Part shown: piece by piece, positions 16,020-23,863 of the stretch
How the letters are laid out: every line of letters starts with the position of its first letter
Numbering within the stretch: the first letter of the stretch is position 1
Source of the DNA: Micromonospora antibiotica
Lineage (GTDB): Bacteria; Actinomycetota; Actinomycetes; Mycobacteriales; Micromonosporaceae
Length of the DNA: 35,116 bases
Assembly (NCBI RefSeq): GCF_017599305.1
Contig: NZ_JAGFWR010000039.1
Span: 1 to 35,116, forward strand
Direction of reading: 5' to 3'
Program-made: the position numbers and the translations under genes
Notes under the pieces: generated by a model
What the model saw: only the letters and a program-made list of their open reading frames with translations
Database searches by the model: none
What the model was told of the DNA's origin: nothing

Positions 16020-17603
16020 ATGCGACTCACCCGTTCCCGGTTCCGGTTGGCGGTGTCGCTGTTCGCCACCGCCACCGTCGCCGCCACCGCCGCGCTCGTC
16101 GGCACCGTACCCGCCCAGGCAGCTGCCGGCTGTCGGGTCACCTACACGGTCACGAACCAGTGGCCGGGCGGGTTCGGCGCGAGCGTCGACCTCACCAACC
16201 TCGGCGATCCGCTCACCGGTTGGCGGCTGACCTGGTCGTTTTCCGCAGGGCAGGTGATCGACCAGCTGTGGAACGGCACGGTGACCCAGTCCGCCGGTCG
16301 GGTCACGGTCACCAATGCCGGCTGGAACGGCACCCTCGGCTCCGGGGCGAGCACCCAGTTCGGCTTCGGTGCCTCATGGAACAACGCGGCGAACCCGGTG
16401 CCTGTCGACTTCGCCCTCAACGGGGTGCCGTGCACCGGGCGTACCACCAGCCCGACCGAGCCGCCCACCACCGCACCGCCGACGACCACGCCGCCCACCA
16501 CGACGCCGCCCACCACCGCACCGCCGACCACCGCACCGCCCACGACGGTGCCGCCCACCACCGCGCCGCCGGCCTCCGGGGCGCTGGACCAGACCTCGAC
16601 GGTCGGGCGGGTCAAGGCGGTCGGCAGCAGCGCGCAGTACACCTGGCCCGGCGTCTACTTCGAGGGCCGGTTCCGCGGCACCGGGGTCGGGATCGTCCTC
16701 AACGACGCGCAGAACGACTACGCCGTGCAGATCGACGGGGCGACCGTCGCCACCCTGGTCACCCCGGGTCGGACCACCTACTGGGTGCGCAACCTCGCCA
16801 ACGCCGAGCACACCGTACGACTGGCCAAGCGCACCGAGAGCCCGTGGGCCGCCGGCGAGTTCGGTGGCCTGGTGGCCGCCTCCGGCGGTGCGATCCTGGC
16901 CAGGCCCGCCCCGCGCAGCCGGCAGATCGAGTTCATCGGTGACTCCTGGACCGCCGGGTACGGCAACATGTCGACCACCCGGGACTGCAACAGCAACGGC
17001 GGGGTCACCCGCAACTCCAACGCCGACGTCACCTTCGGCGCGCTGACCGCGCAGAGCCTGAACGCCGACTACCAGCTCATCGCCTGGTCCGGCCTCGGCA
17101 TGGTGCGCAACTACAACGGTGGCGGCACGGACAACTTCCGCACCTACTACGAGACCGACCTCCAGGCCCTGTGGAACAGCACGACGTGGCAGAACCCGGG
17201 CACCTGGAAGCCGCAGCTGGTCGTGGTCGGGCTGGGCATCAACGACTTCTCCACCGCCCTCAACCCCGGTGAGCGCTGGTCCACCGTCGACCAGCTCGCT
17301 GCCGACTACCGGACCGCCTACCTGGCGTTCATCGACAAGCTGCGCAGCCGGTACGGCCCCGACACCTTCATCGTGCTCACCTACCCCGACCTGTCCCCCA
17401 CCACCGCGCTCGCCAGCTCCGTCCAGCAGATCGTGCAGACCCGCACCAGCCGGGGCGACACCCGGATCCGCTCGCTCTACTACGACGACAACGCGCTGGG
17501 GCTGGACAAGCTCGGTTGCGACTGGCACCCCTCCCGCCGCGACGACCAGCTCCTCGCCGGCGCGCTCACCCGGTTCGTCAACACCCTGCCGCTGACCTGG
17601 TGA
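16020..17603 (+). CDS. Secreted CBM2 + CE2-type carbohydrate esterase
   Basis: 527 residues: signal peptide (cut near VPAQA, 30-34), N-terminal CBM2 (37-140, with both cysteines and Trp in TNQWPGGF, QLWNG and AGWNG), a Thr/Pro linker (143-184), a jelly-roll domain (190-295) and an SGNH esterase domain. The order jelly-roll then SGNH, with IEFIGDSWTAGYGN, is that of CE2 acetyl-xylan / 6-O-deacetylases. Ser309 is the nucleophile, GLGIND (404-409) the oxyanion block and His503 (CDWHPS) the base. It probably deacetylates hemicellulose or gluco-/mannooligosaccharides. ATG at 16020 with GGGAGGA 6 bases upstream. Unlike its neighbours, the CBM2 is at the N-terminus. Confidence 0.92.
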   Translation: MRLTRSRFRLAVSLFATATVAATAALVGTVPAQAAAGCRVTYTVTNQWPGGFGASVDLTNLGDPLTGWRLTWSFSAGQVIDQLWNGTVTQSAGRVTVTNAGWNGTLGSGASTQFGFGASWNNAANPVPVDFALNGVPCTGRTTSPTEPPTTAPPTTTPPTTTPPTTAPPTTAPPTTVPPTTAPPASGALDQTSTVGRVKAVGSSAQYTWPGVYFEGRFRGTGVGIVLNDAQNDYAVQIDGATVATLVTPGRTTYWVRNLANAEHTVRLAKRTESPWAAGEFGGLVAASGGAILARPAPRSRQIEFIGDSWTAGYGNMSTTRDCNSNGGVTRNSNADVTFGALTAQSLNADYQLIAWSGLGMVRNYNGGGTDNFRTYYETDLQALWNSTTWQNPGTWKPQLVVVGLGINDFSTALNPGERWSTVDQLAADYRTAYLAFIDKLRSRYGPDTFIVLTYPDLSPTTALASSVQQIVQTRTSRGDTRIRSLYYDDNALGLDKLGCDWHPSRRDDQLLAGALTRFVNTLPLTW

Positions 17604-17640
17604 ACCACTCTCCCGGCTGACGCCGGCACGGGCCCCACGA

Positions 17641-17686
17641 CGACGGGGCCGGCGACGCGGACCGGTCCGCGTCGCCGGCCCCGTCG
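17641..17686 (+). terminator. 46-bp perfect palindrome, terminator of the CE2 gene
   Basis: All 46 bases are self-complementary around ACCGGT, 38 bp after the stop. It would form a very stable hairpin of about 20 bp in RNA. Confidence 0.75.
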
Positions 17687-17771
17687 CTCGCGCACCCGGC
17701 GCCCGCCTGGCCGGGCTCCGGACCGGCACGCCTCGGACCCCCTCCGTGGCGCACCGCCGACCGCCCGCTCG

Positions 17772-17807
17772 TTGACATCATACGTCATACGGATTACGTT
17801 CGTAATC
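17772..17807 (+). promoter_or_regulatory. Promoter and operator of the CE1 gene
   Basis: TTGACA (17772-17777), a 17-bp spacer and TACGTT (17795-17800). Overlapping the -10 is a perfect dyad GATTACG-TT-CGTAATC (17792-17807), well placed for a repressor. It does not resemble the LacI operator at 9294. The rest of the gap to the ATG at 17950 shows no further gene. Confidence 0.65.
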
Positions 17808-17949
17808 ATCGATGAATGTGAACGCCTGTCCCGATCCGGTGACCCACCACCGGCGTGACCGGGTCACCCCACGACCGCCGCCGTCCGCGCCGGGCGGGCG
17901 GGCAAGTCACCCCCTCCACCACCACGCTGACATCGAAGGAGTTCCCCTG

Positions 17950-19260
17950 ATGTCGAGACACCGACTCGCGGCCGGCATCGTCGCGGCAGCGGCGACGCTC
18001 GCCCTCACGCTGGGCGGTGCCGCGATCACCGCCGGAGCCAGCCCGCCCGCGTACGCGGGCGACGTCACCCCGCTCGCGGCGACCGCCGGCTGCGGCAAGG
18101 CACCCACGCTGACCAGCGGCAACCGCACCATCTCCAGCGGCGGCCAGAACCGCTCGTACATCCTGCGGATCCCCGACAACTACGACCGCAACCACCCCTA
18201 CAAGCTGATCTTCGGCTTCCACTGGAACGGTGGCACCGCCAACGACGTCGACTCGGGCGGCACCAGCGGCTATCCCTGGTCGTACTACGGCATCCGGGCG
18301 CTGTCGAACAACAGCGCGATCTTCGTCGCACCGCAGGGCATCGGCAACGGCTGGGCCAACAGCGGCGACCGGGACCTGACCTTCGTCGACGACATGATGC
18401 GCCAGATCGAGTCCGCCCTGTGCGTCGAGACCACCCAGCGGTTCGCCATGGGCTTCAGCTACGGCGGCGGCATGAGCTACGCCATCGCCTGCGCCCGCGC
18501 CACCGTCTTCCGCGCCGTCGCCGTCTACTCCGGCGGCCAGCTCAGCGGCTGCAACGGCGGCACCCAGCCGATCGCGTACATCGGCATCCACGGGCTGCGG
18601 GACAACGTGCTCCCCATCGCGACCGGGCGGTCGCTGCGCGACCGGTTCGTCCGCAACAACGGCTGCACCCCGCAGAACCCGCCGGAGCCGGCGCAGGGCA
18701 GCCTGACGCACACCATCACCTACTACTCGGGCTGCCGGGCCGGATACCCGGTCGCCTGGGCGCCGTTCGACGGCGGGCACGCCCCCAACGCCGTGGACGG
18801 CACCGCCGACCCCTACGCGCCCGGCGAGAAGTCCTGGACCCGACCGGTGGTGTGGAGCTTCTTCACCCAGTTCGACGGCACGACGCCGCCCACCACGCCG
18901 CCGCCGACCACTCCCCCGGCCACCCCCACCACTCCCCCCGCGACCCCGACCACGCCACCGCCCGGCGGTAGCGGCTGCTCCGCCACCGTCACGGTGAACC
19001 AGTGGACCGGTGGCTTCACCGCCTCCGTACGGGTCACCGCCGGCTCCTCCGGCACCACCGGCTGGACCGTCAGCACGACCCTGCCCGGTGGCGCGAGCGT
19101 CACCAACACCTGGAACGCCACCGCCAGCGGCAGCACCGGCACGGTGCGCTTCACCAACGTCAGCTACAACGGCCAGCTCGCTGCCGGCCAGGTGGCGGAA
19201 TTCGGCTTCCAGGGCAACGGCAGCGGGTCCGGGCTGACACCCACCTGCACCGCCCGCTGA
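17950..19260 (+). CDS. Secreted CE1 feruloyl-esterase-like enzyme with CBM2
   Basis: 436 residues. A Sec signal peptide is followed by an alpha/beta-hydrolase of the LpqC / PHB-depolymerase-like CE1 group (about 45-312). It has the nucleophile elbow GFSYGGG (Ser170), Asp218 (GIHGLRDNVLP) and His277 (FDGGHAPN). A Thr/Pro linker (315-340) and a short CBM2 follow; the CBM2 has both cysteines but Tyr in place of the third Trp (NVSYNG). In this family it would release ferulic or acetyl groups from xylan; PHB depolymerase is the alternative, but the CBM2 favours a plant-wall substrate. The ATG at 17950 has GAAGGAG 9 bases upstream. Short repeats flank the stop codon. Confidence 0.9.
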   Translation: MSRHRLAAGIVAAAATLALTLGGAAITAGASPPAYAGDVTPLAATAGCGKAPTLTSGNRTISSGGQNRSYILRIPDNYDRNHPYKLIFGFHWNGGTANDVDSGGTSGYPWSYYGIRALSNNSAIFVAPQGIGNGWANSGDRDLTFVDDMMRQIESALCVETTQRFAMGFSYGGGMSYAIACARATVFRAVAVYSGGQLSGCNGGTQPIAYIGIHGLRDNVLPIATGRSLRDRFVRNNGCTPQNPPEPAQGSLTHTITYYSGCRAGYPVAWAPFDGGHAPNAVDGTADPYAPGEKSWTRPVVWSFFTQFDGTTPPTTPPPTTPPATPTTPPATPTTPPPGGSGCSATVTVNQWTGGFTASVRVTAGSSGTTGWTVSTTLPGGASVTNTWNATASGSTGTVRFTNVSYNGQLAAGQVAEFGFQGNGSGSGLTPTCTAR

Positions 19261-19293
19261 CCCGCACCGCCCGCCGGCCGCACCGCCCGCTGA
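19248..19293. repeat. Short tandem repeats across the CE1 gene stop codon
   Basis: CACCGCCCGCTGA, containing the stop, occurs at 19248-19260 and again at 19281-19293, with CACCGCCCGCC at 19265-19275 between them (16-17 bp period). Confidence 0.6.
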
Positions 19294-19342
19294 ACGGACC
19301 GGCCGCCGGCCGGCTGCGCCACCGGGAAGCGGCAGGCAGGCG

Positions 19343-19392
19343 ACCCGGGGGCGGGGGCACGGGAGTGACGTCCTGTGCCCCCGCCCCCGGGT
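19343..19392 (+). terminator. Terminator after the CE1 gene
   Basis: A perfect 18-bp stem (19343-19360 with 19375-19392) rich in G-C, with a 14-base loop, about 80 bp past the stop. Confidence 0.75.
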
Positions 19393-19504
19393 GTCGTCCA
19401 CTCCCACCACGGCGGGTCGGCCGACTCGCCGGCAGGAGTCACCCGATCCGCGAATTCGTGCCGGCCGATTGTCGATCCAGCGGTCGGACGGGGCACTTGC
19501 TGCC

Positions 19505-19879
19505 ATGATGGCGGACGTGGGAGCTGCGAAAATCAATACACCTGTGGTCTCGCCGCTGGCCGGCGAGCCGATCAAACGTGCCGACGCGGAACGGCTCGCG
19601 GGAGTGCTGAAGGCATTCGCCGACCCGGCCCGCCTGCGACTGCTCAGCCTCATCCAGTCCGCCCCGGAGGGCGAGGCGTCCGTCACCGACCTCACCGCGC
19701 CGCTCGGCCTGTCCCAGCCGACGGTCAGTCACCACCTGCGCATCCTCACCGAGGCCGGGTTGATCGAACGCGAGAAGCGCGGGGTCTGGGCGTACTACCG
19801 CACGGTGCCCGCCGCGATCAGCGCGATCGCCGACCTGTTGACCCCGCCCCGCAAACGGGCGACCAGGAAGACCCGCTGA
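19505..19879 (+). CDS. ArsR/SmtB-family regulator lacking the usual Cys sensor
   Basis: About 124 residues. The winged HTH is complete: LAGVLKAFADPARLRLLSLI, then DLTAPLGLSQPTVSHHLRIL, then ERGVWAYYR-like EKRGVWAYYRTVP. Actinobacterial ArsR relatives usually read CVCDLT just before the recognition helices; here it is SVTDLT and the protein has no cysteine at all, so arsenic or cadmium sensing through that site is not possible. Start at 19505 or 19508 (MMADVG), or GTG at 19517; the ribosome site is weak. No transporter or arsenate reductase gene is next to it, so its target is unknown. Confidence 0.85.
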   Translation: MMADVGAAKINTPVVSPLAGEPIKRADAERLAGVLKAFADPARLRLLSLIQSAPEGEASVTDLTAPLGLSQPTVSHHLRILTEAGLIEREKRGVWAYYRTVPAAISAIADLLTPPRKRATRKTR

Positions 19880-20124
19880 CGGCGGGCACCGCAGCGAGCA
19901 CGATCCCGGTCCGCAGCTCGACGGACCACCCGACCCCGGCCGGCCCCGACCGATCCCCGTTCGATGACGGATCCCCGGTCACACCCGGTCCGCCGCGGCC
20001 GGCACCGCAGCCGCGCCCGGGTCCCACCCGTCCGACGACAGGGTCGCGCCGGGATGCGAGCAGGTCGGACACCGGTGATCAAGCCACCGGCGGACGCCAC
20101 AGGTCGCCCGGCCCCCGGGGACGG

Positions 20125-20355
20125 TCCCCCGGACCAGGTGCTCCGGCTCGGTGAGGTGGGCGTAGAGCAGATCCAGCACGGCCCGGTTCGCCGCCGGGGA
20201 GACACCGACGACGTGTGACGTGAAGCCCGGGTTGACGAAGATGCCGCCTTGTGCGCCACCAGGGCCGCGCGCACGGCGGTGAGTTCCGCGTCGGTGCCCC
20301 GGTCGAGGTCGAGCCCGGCCACCCGGGCGGCGCAGTGCGGCCCGGGCGGCGTGAG
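20125..20355 (-). pseudogene. Collapsed remnant of a TauD/TfdA dioxygenase
   Basis: On the minus strand one frame reads ARVAGLDLDRGTDAELTAV and RAALVAHKA, the N-terminal signature of alpha-ketoglutarate-dependent TauD/TfdA enzymes. At about 20243 it jumps, in another frame, to IFVNPGFTSHVVGVSPAANR then AVLDLLYAHLTEPEHLVR, a signature from the second half. The roughly 100 residues between, which hold the HxD iron ligands, are missing, and the C-terminal His/Arg part is absent. This is a dead fragment with an internal deletion. The rest of the 760-bp stretch from 19880 to 20639 holds no gene I can recognise. Confidence 0.75.
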
Positions 20356-20639
20356 AGCCAACCAGGTCTCAGCCAAGCAGTGGCCCACGCCGTGGAACGA
20401 GTGATCGTCCGGCCGGGGCCGCCGGGGCGGCGTCCGGCCGGTGAGATGGGGGGTGGCGTCGGGTCGCGTCGCAGCGCTCGACCCCCGGAAACGGAGCACC
20501 CGTCTCCCCTGCCGCCACATTCATCATATGCGTCGGTCAAGCCGCCCAGATCGTCCCGGATAACGATTTTTGCCCCCGGGGACCACGCCTACGCTCGACC
20601 GGTCCACGCCGGACCGGCCGGCGGGAGAACGGGGAGCAC

Positions 20640-22742
20640 GTGTCCGAGACAGCCCGGCAGATCGCCATCGAACAACAGGTGGTCGACGCGGTGTACGCCC
20701 GCCTGGAGGTCATGCGAGCGCAGGCCAGACAGCTGAACGAGGAGGGGCACCGGCGGGCCGGCGGCGGACCGGTCGCCGGCCTGGTCGAGCGGGACGCCAT
20801 GGTGCTGGGTGCCGCCACCCGGCTGTCCGATCTCGACGACCAGGAAGAGGGCATCGTCTTCGGCCGGCTCGACTTCGACGACGACGAGACGTACCGGATC
20901 GGTCGGTTGGGTGTCCGCGACGCCGACCGGGAGCCGCTGGTGGTGGACTGGCGGGCCCCCGCCGCCGCACCGTTCTACCGGGCCACCCCCGGCGAACCGC
21001 TCGGGGTGACCCGTCGCCGTGTGATCACCTGCGCCGGGCGTACCGTCGTCGGCCTCGACGACGAGGTGCTGTCGACCACGCCCGTCGACGGGGTGGTCGG
21101 CGAGGGTGCCCTGCTCGCGTCGCTGACCCGGGAGCGCGGCGCACACATGCGCGACGTCGTCTCGACCATCCAGCGCGAGCAGGACGAGGCGATCCGGGCA
21201 CCGACCCACGGGGTCACCCTGATCACCGGCGGTCCGGGGACCGGCAAGACGCAGGTGGCCCTGCACCGGGCCGCCTACCTGCTCTACCGCGACCGGGGCC
21301 GGTTCGCCGACGGCCGGGTGCTGGTGGTCGGCCCGTCCACCGTGTTCACCGAGTACATCGGCCGGGTGCTGCCCGGTCTCGGCGAGGACAGCGTCCACCT
21401 GCGCGCGATCGGTGAGCTGTTCGACGGTGTCGTGGCGACCCGACGGGACAGCGCCGAGGTGGCCCGCACCAAGGGTGACCTGCGGATGGTGCGGGTGCTG
21501 ACCGACCTGGCCTGGGACACCCCACCGAACGTGCCGGACCGGCTGTGGGGCCTCGACGCCGACGACCTGGCGCGGGCCCGCCGGGAAATCCGCCGCCGGT
21601 GCGAGGCCGCCGGGATCACCCCCAACGCCGCCCGGCCGCAGGCCGCGACGGCGCTGGCGGAACTGCTGGACGGCCGGGAGGTCCCCGACGCCTTCCTGAC
21701 CGCCTGGTGGCCGGCACTGACCCCGCAGGACGTCCTCCCCGCCCAGCGGGGCGGATGGTCGGTGGACGACGTCCCGCTGCTCGACGAGCTGGCCGAGATC
21801 CTGGGCCGGCCGCCACGGGTCGCCGAGGTCCGGCCCGAGTGGCAGCGCCGGGAACTGGGCAGCGGCACCCGGCTGGCCGAGACCTTCGTGCTCAGCCCGA
21901 GCCTCGCCGACGGGTGGCAGCTCTTCGCCCCCGGCCTGGCCACCCCCATGGCGCAGTCCGGGCAGTCGCTGGACAGCGGCCACTGGGGTGCCCAGCGCTG
22001 GGCGGCGGCGATCATCCTGCGGGAGGGTCACCAGGTGGTGGGCTGGGTCGACGGCTTCGACCCGTACGGCGAGGAGGGTTACGTTCCGGTGCTGGCCGAG
22101 CCGCTGCCGGTGGCCGAGGCCGAGGAGCCCGTCGAGGACGCCTACCAGCACGTCATCCTCGACGAGGCGCAGGACCTGTCGCCGATGGAGTGCCGGATGA
22201 TCGCCCGCCGGGCCGAGTACGCCTCGATGACCATCGTGGGCGACCTCGGTCAGGCGACCCATCCGCTGGCCTGCGGCTCGTGGCCGGAGCTGGTGCAACG
22301 GCTCGGCAAGCGGACCGCCCGGACGCTGGACCTGCCCACCGGCTACCGGGTGCCCGAGGTCATCGCCGACTTCGCGGCCCGGGCCCTGCCGCCCGGCATC
22401 GCGCCGACCCGGTCGTTCCGGCCCGGCGGCAGCCTGGAGATCCGCCGGGTCGACGACCTGGCCGCGGCCGTGGCCGGGGAGACCGGGACCGTCATCGCCC
22501 CCGACCACCTGGCCGACGCCCTGCACGCGGTCCCGGTCGGCCAGGTCAAGGGCCTGGAGTACGACCGGGTGGTGCTGGTCGAACCCGCCGACATCGTCGC
22601 CGCCGAACCCCGGGGCATGAACCGGCTCTACGTCGCCCTGACCCGGGCCGTCGGAGAACTGGTGATCCTGCACAGCAAGCCGCTGCCGGAGCAGCTGAGC
22701 CGTCCGGCGGCGCCCACCCCGCCACACCCGGGCACGACCTGA
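20640..22742 (+). CDS. HelD/HelR-type RNA polymerase-associated ATPase (SF1 helicase-like)
   Basis: 700 residues. A charged N-terminal coiled region (1-60) is followed by two RecA-like domains. Walker A is GGPGTGKT (197-204), Walker B/motif II DEAQDLSPMEC near 505, then GDLGQATHP, the GYRVP motif, and motif VI MNRLYVALTRAVGELV. Proteins of this class (Bacillus HelD, mycobacterial HelD, Streptomyces HelR) bind RNA polymerase and free it from DNA; HelR also dislodges rifamycins. The start is GTG at 20640 behind GGGGAG. I see no 19-bp rifamycin-associated element (GGGGCTTGCGGCAAGCCCC) upstream, so rifamycin induction is not supported. UvrD/PcrA is excluded by the N-terminus and spacing. Confidence 0.88.
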   Translation: MSETARQIAIEQQVVDAVYARLEVMRAQARQLNEEGHRRAGGGPVAGLVERDAMVLGAATRLSDLDDQEEGIVFGRLDFDDDETYRIGRLGVRDADREPLVVDWRAPAAAPFYRATPGEPLGVTRRRVITCAGRTVVGLDDEVLSTTPVDGVVGEGALLASLTRERGAHMRDVVSTIQREQDEAIRAPTHGVTLITGGPGTGKTQVALHRAAYLLYRDRGRFADGRVLVVGPSTVFTEYIGRVLPGLGEDSVHLRAIGELFDGVVATRRDSAEVARTKGDLRMVRVLTDLAWDTPPNVPDRLWGLDADDLARARREIRRRCEAAGITPNAARPQAATALAELLDGREVPDAFLTAWWPALTPQDVLPAQRGGWSVDDVPLLDELAEILGRPPRVAEVRPEWQRRELGSGTRLAETFVLSPSLADGWQLFAPGLATPMAQSGQSLDSGHWGAQRWAAAIILREGHQVVGWVDGFDPYGEEGYVPVLAEPLPVAEAEEPVEDAYQHVILDEAQDLSPMECRMIARRAEYASMTIVGDLGQATHPLACGSWPELVQRLGKRTARTLDLPTGYRVPEVIADFAARALPPGIAPTRSFRPGGSLEIRRVDDLAAAVAGETGTVIAPDHLADALHAVPVGQVKGLEYDRVVLVEPADIVAAEPRGMNRLYVALTRAVGELVILHSKPLPEQLSRPAAPTPPHPGTT

Positions 22743-22748
22743 CCGGCT

Positions 22749-22769
22749 CGGCCCCGCCCGTGGGGGCCG
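22749..22769. terminator. Weak hairpin after the HelD-type gene
   Basis: CGGCCCC and GGGGCCG arms (7 bp, 7-base loop) just past the stop, between convergent genes. Confidence 0.35.
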
Positions 22770-22788
22770 GCCCGCACCGGGTCGGCCC

Positions 22789-22908
22789 CGCGACGCCCCA
22801 CCGCCGGGTGCTCAGCCGGCCCGGCGCGGTGGCACGCCGCCGGGTACTCAGCCGACGGCGCGACGCCCACCGGCGGGTGCTCAGCCGGCCCGGCGCGGTG
22901 GCACGCCG
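22789..22908. repeat. Duplication of the 3' end of the DUF2470 gene
   Basis: 34 bp are identical at 22806-22839 and 22875-22908, starting GGGTGCTCAGCC. Similarity extends upstream to about 22789 and 22859 with one indel and one mismatch. A partial third copy (GGGTACTCAGCCG) lies between. The right copy contains the stop and last codons of the DUF2470 gene; the left copy lies outside it. Confidence 0.8.
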
Positions 22909-23189
22909 AGCGCGGCGCACGCCTGCTCGTACATCCGGACCACCTCCCGGCGGATCTCGGCCCGCTCGGTGAGCCGGTGGGCGAACGGGACCCGCACCGG
23001 CACCTCGATGTCGTCGAGGGTGACGGCGAAGTCCATCCCGTCGGCGTCCAGCCCGGTCACCCGCGCCCGGCTGGCGTCCGGGCAGCCGCCGAGGGTGCGG
23101 CAGATCAGCAGCGCGTCCCCGGCGTGGTCGTCGTTCATGTGCCGGCTGACCGCGCGGACGACGTCGGCGTCGAACGGCTGCCCGGTCAC
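22881..23189 (-). CDS. DUF2470 (HugZ C-terminal-like) protein
   Basis: 102 residues matching DUF2470, the domain that forms the C-terminal part of HugZ-type heme-degrading proteins: DVVRAVSRHMNDDHAGDALL, then VTGLDADGMDF and VRVPFAHRLTERAEIR. It occurs here alone, without the split-barrel flavin/heme domain. The start GTG overlaps the heme oxygenase stop (GTGA), so translation is coupled. Position as last gene of the heme operon suggests a role in heme handling or breakdown (inferred). The conserved His pair in the N-terminal helix could touch heme. Confidence 0.9.
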   Translation of the reverse strand: MTGQPFDADVVRAVSRHMNDDHAGDALLICRTLGGCPDASRARVTGLDADGMDFAVTLDDIEVPVRVPFAHRLTERAEIRREVVRMYEQACAALGVPPRRAG

Positions 23190-23863
23190 GCCACCGCCTC
23201 CGTGGCGTCCGGGCCGTCCGGCACGTGCCGGGCCAGGGCCGAGAAGACCGCCATGTTGTGCCGGTACGCCACCAGCACCTCGTCCAGCAGCGCCGCCTCG
23301 TCGGCCGCGCTCATCGGCAGGGCGTCCAACCGCGCCCGGTACGCGTCCTTGTACGCCTTCGGCCGGGTGATCCGGTCGAAGGCGTAGAACGCCACCCCGG
23401 ACCCGTCGGTCAACCCGTACCGCCGGGACACCGCCCGTCCGATGTACAGGCCGCCGGAGAGGTCACCGAGGTAGCGGGTGTAGTGGTGGGCGATGAACCG
23501 TACCGGGGAGGTGCCGCAGACGGCCCGGATCCGGTCGGCGTAGGCCACCGTCGCCGGGTTCGGCGCGGTACGCGACGCCCAGTCCGGGCCGACCAGCCGG
23601 CTAAGGTCCGCCTCCAACGCGGGCAGCCGGGTCAGCGCGTCGTCGATGAACCCACCGGCGAGCGGGTCGTCGCGCATCACCCCGGCGGCCGACTCCAACG
23701 CCTGGTAGAGGGCGTGGTGCTGGACCACCAGGTCGACGTAGCCGGCGAGGTCCAGCTCACCGGCGACCAGCGCGGAGACGTAGCGCTGACTCTCGGCGGC
23801 GGCGTGGGCGCCCTGGGTGGCGGCCCGCAGCCGGGCCGAGAACGGCATGGGCGGGGTGTCCAT
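23186..23863 (-). CDS. hmuO: Heme oxygenase, biliverdin-producing
   Basis: 225 residues of the HO-1/HmuO family, which opens heme to biliverdin, CO and Fe2+ in the cytoplasm. Proximal His20 lies in ATQGAHAAAE, and the distal helix glycines are in YLGDLSGG (133-138), flanked by HHYTRYLGDLSGGLYIGRAV. Length is normal. The ATG directly abuts the hmuV stop (TAGATG), and its own stop overlaps the DUF2470 start. It releases iron from heme imported by HmuTUV and is controlled with them by the upstream iron box. Confidence 0.95.
   Translation of the reverse strand: MDTPPMPFSARLRAATQGAHAAAESQRYVSALVAGELDLAGYVDLVVQHHALYQALESAAGVMRDDPLAGGFIDDALTRLPALEADLSRLVGPDWASRTAPNPATVAYADRIRAVCGTSPVRFIAHHYTRYLGDLSGGLYIGRAVSRRYGLTDGSGVAFYAFDRITRPKAYKDAYRARLDALPMSAADEAALLDEVLVAYRHNMAVFSALARHVPDGPDATEAVA

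Noticed and set aside
20430..20639. Rifamycin-associated element before the HelD-type gene
   Set aside because: No GGGGCTTGC/GCAAGCCCC dyad is present.
20589..22727. A 712-codon minus-strand frame opposite the HelD-type gene
   Set aside because: It mirrors a gene with intact helicase motifs and has no recognisable domain.
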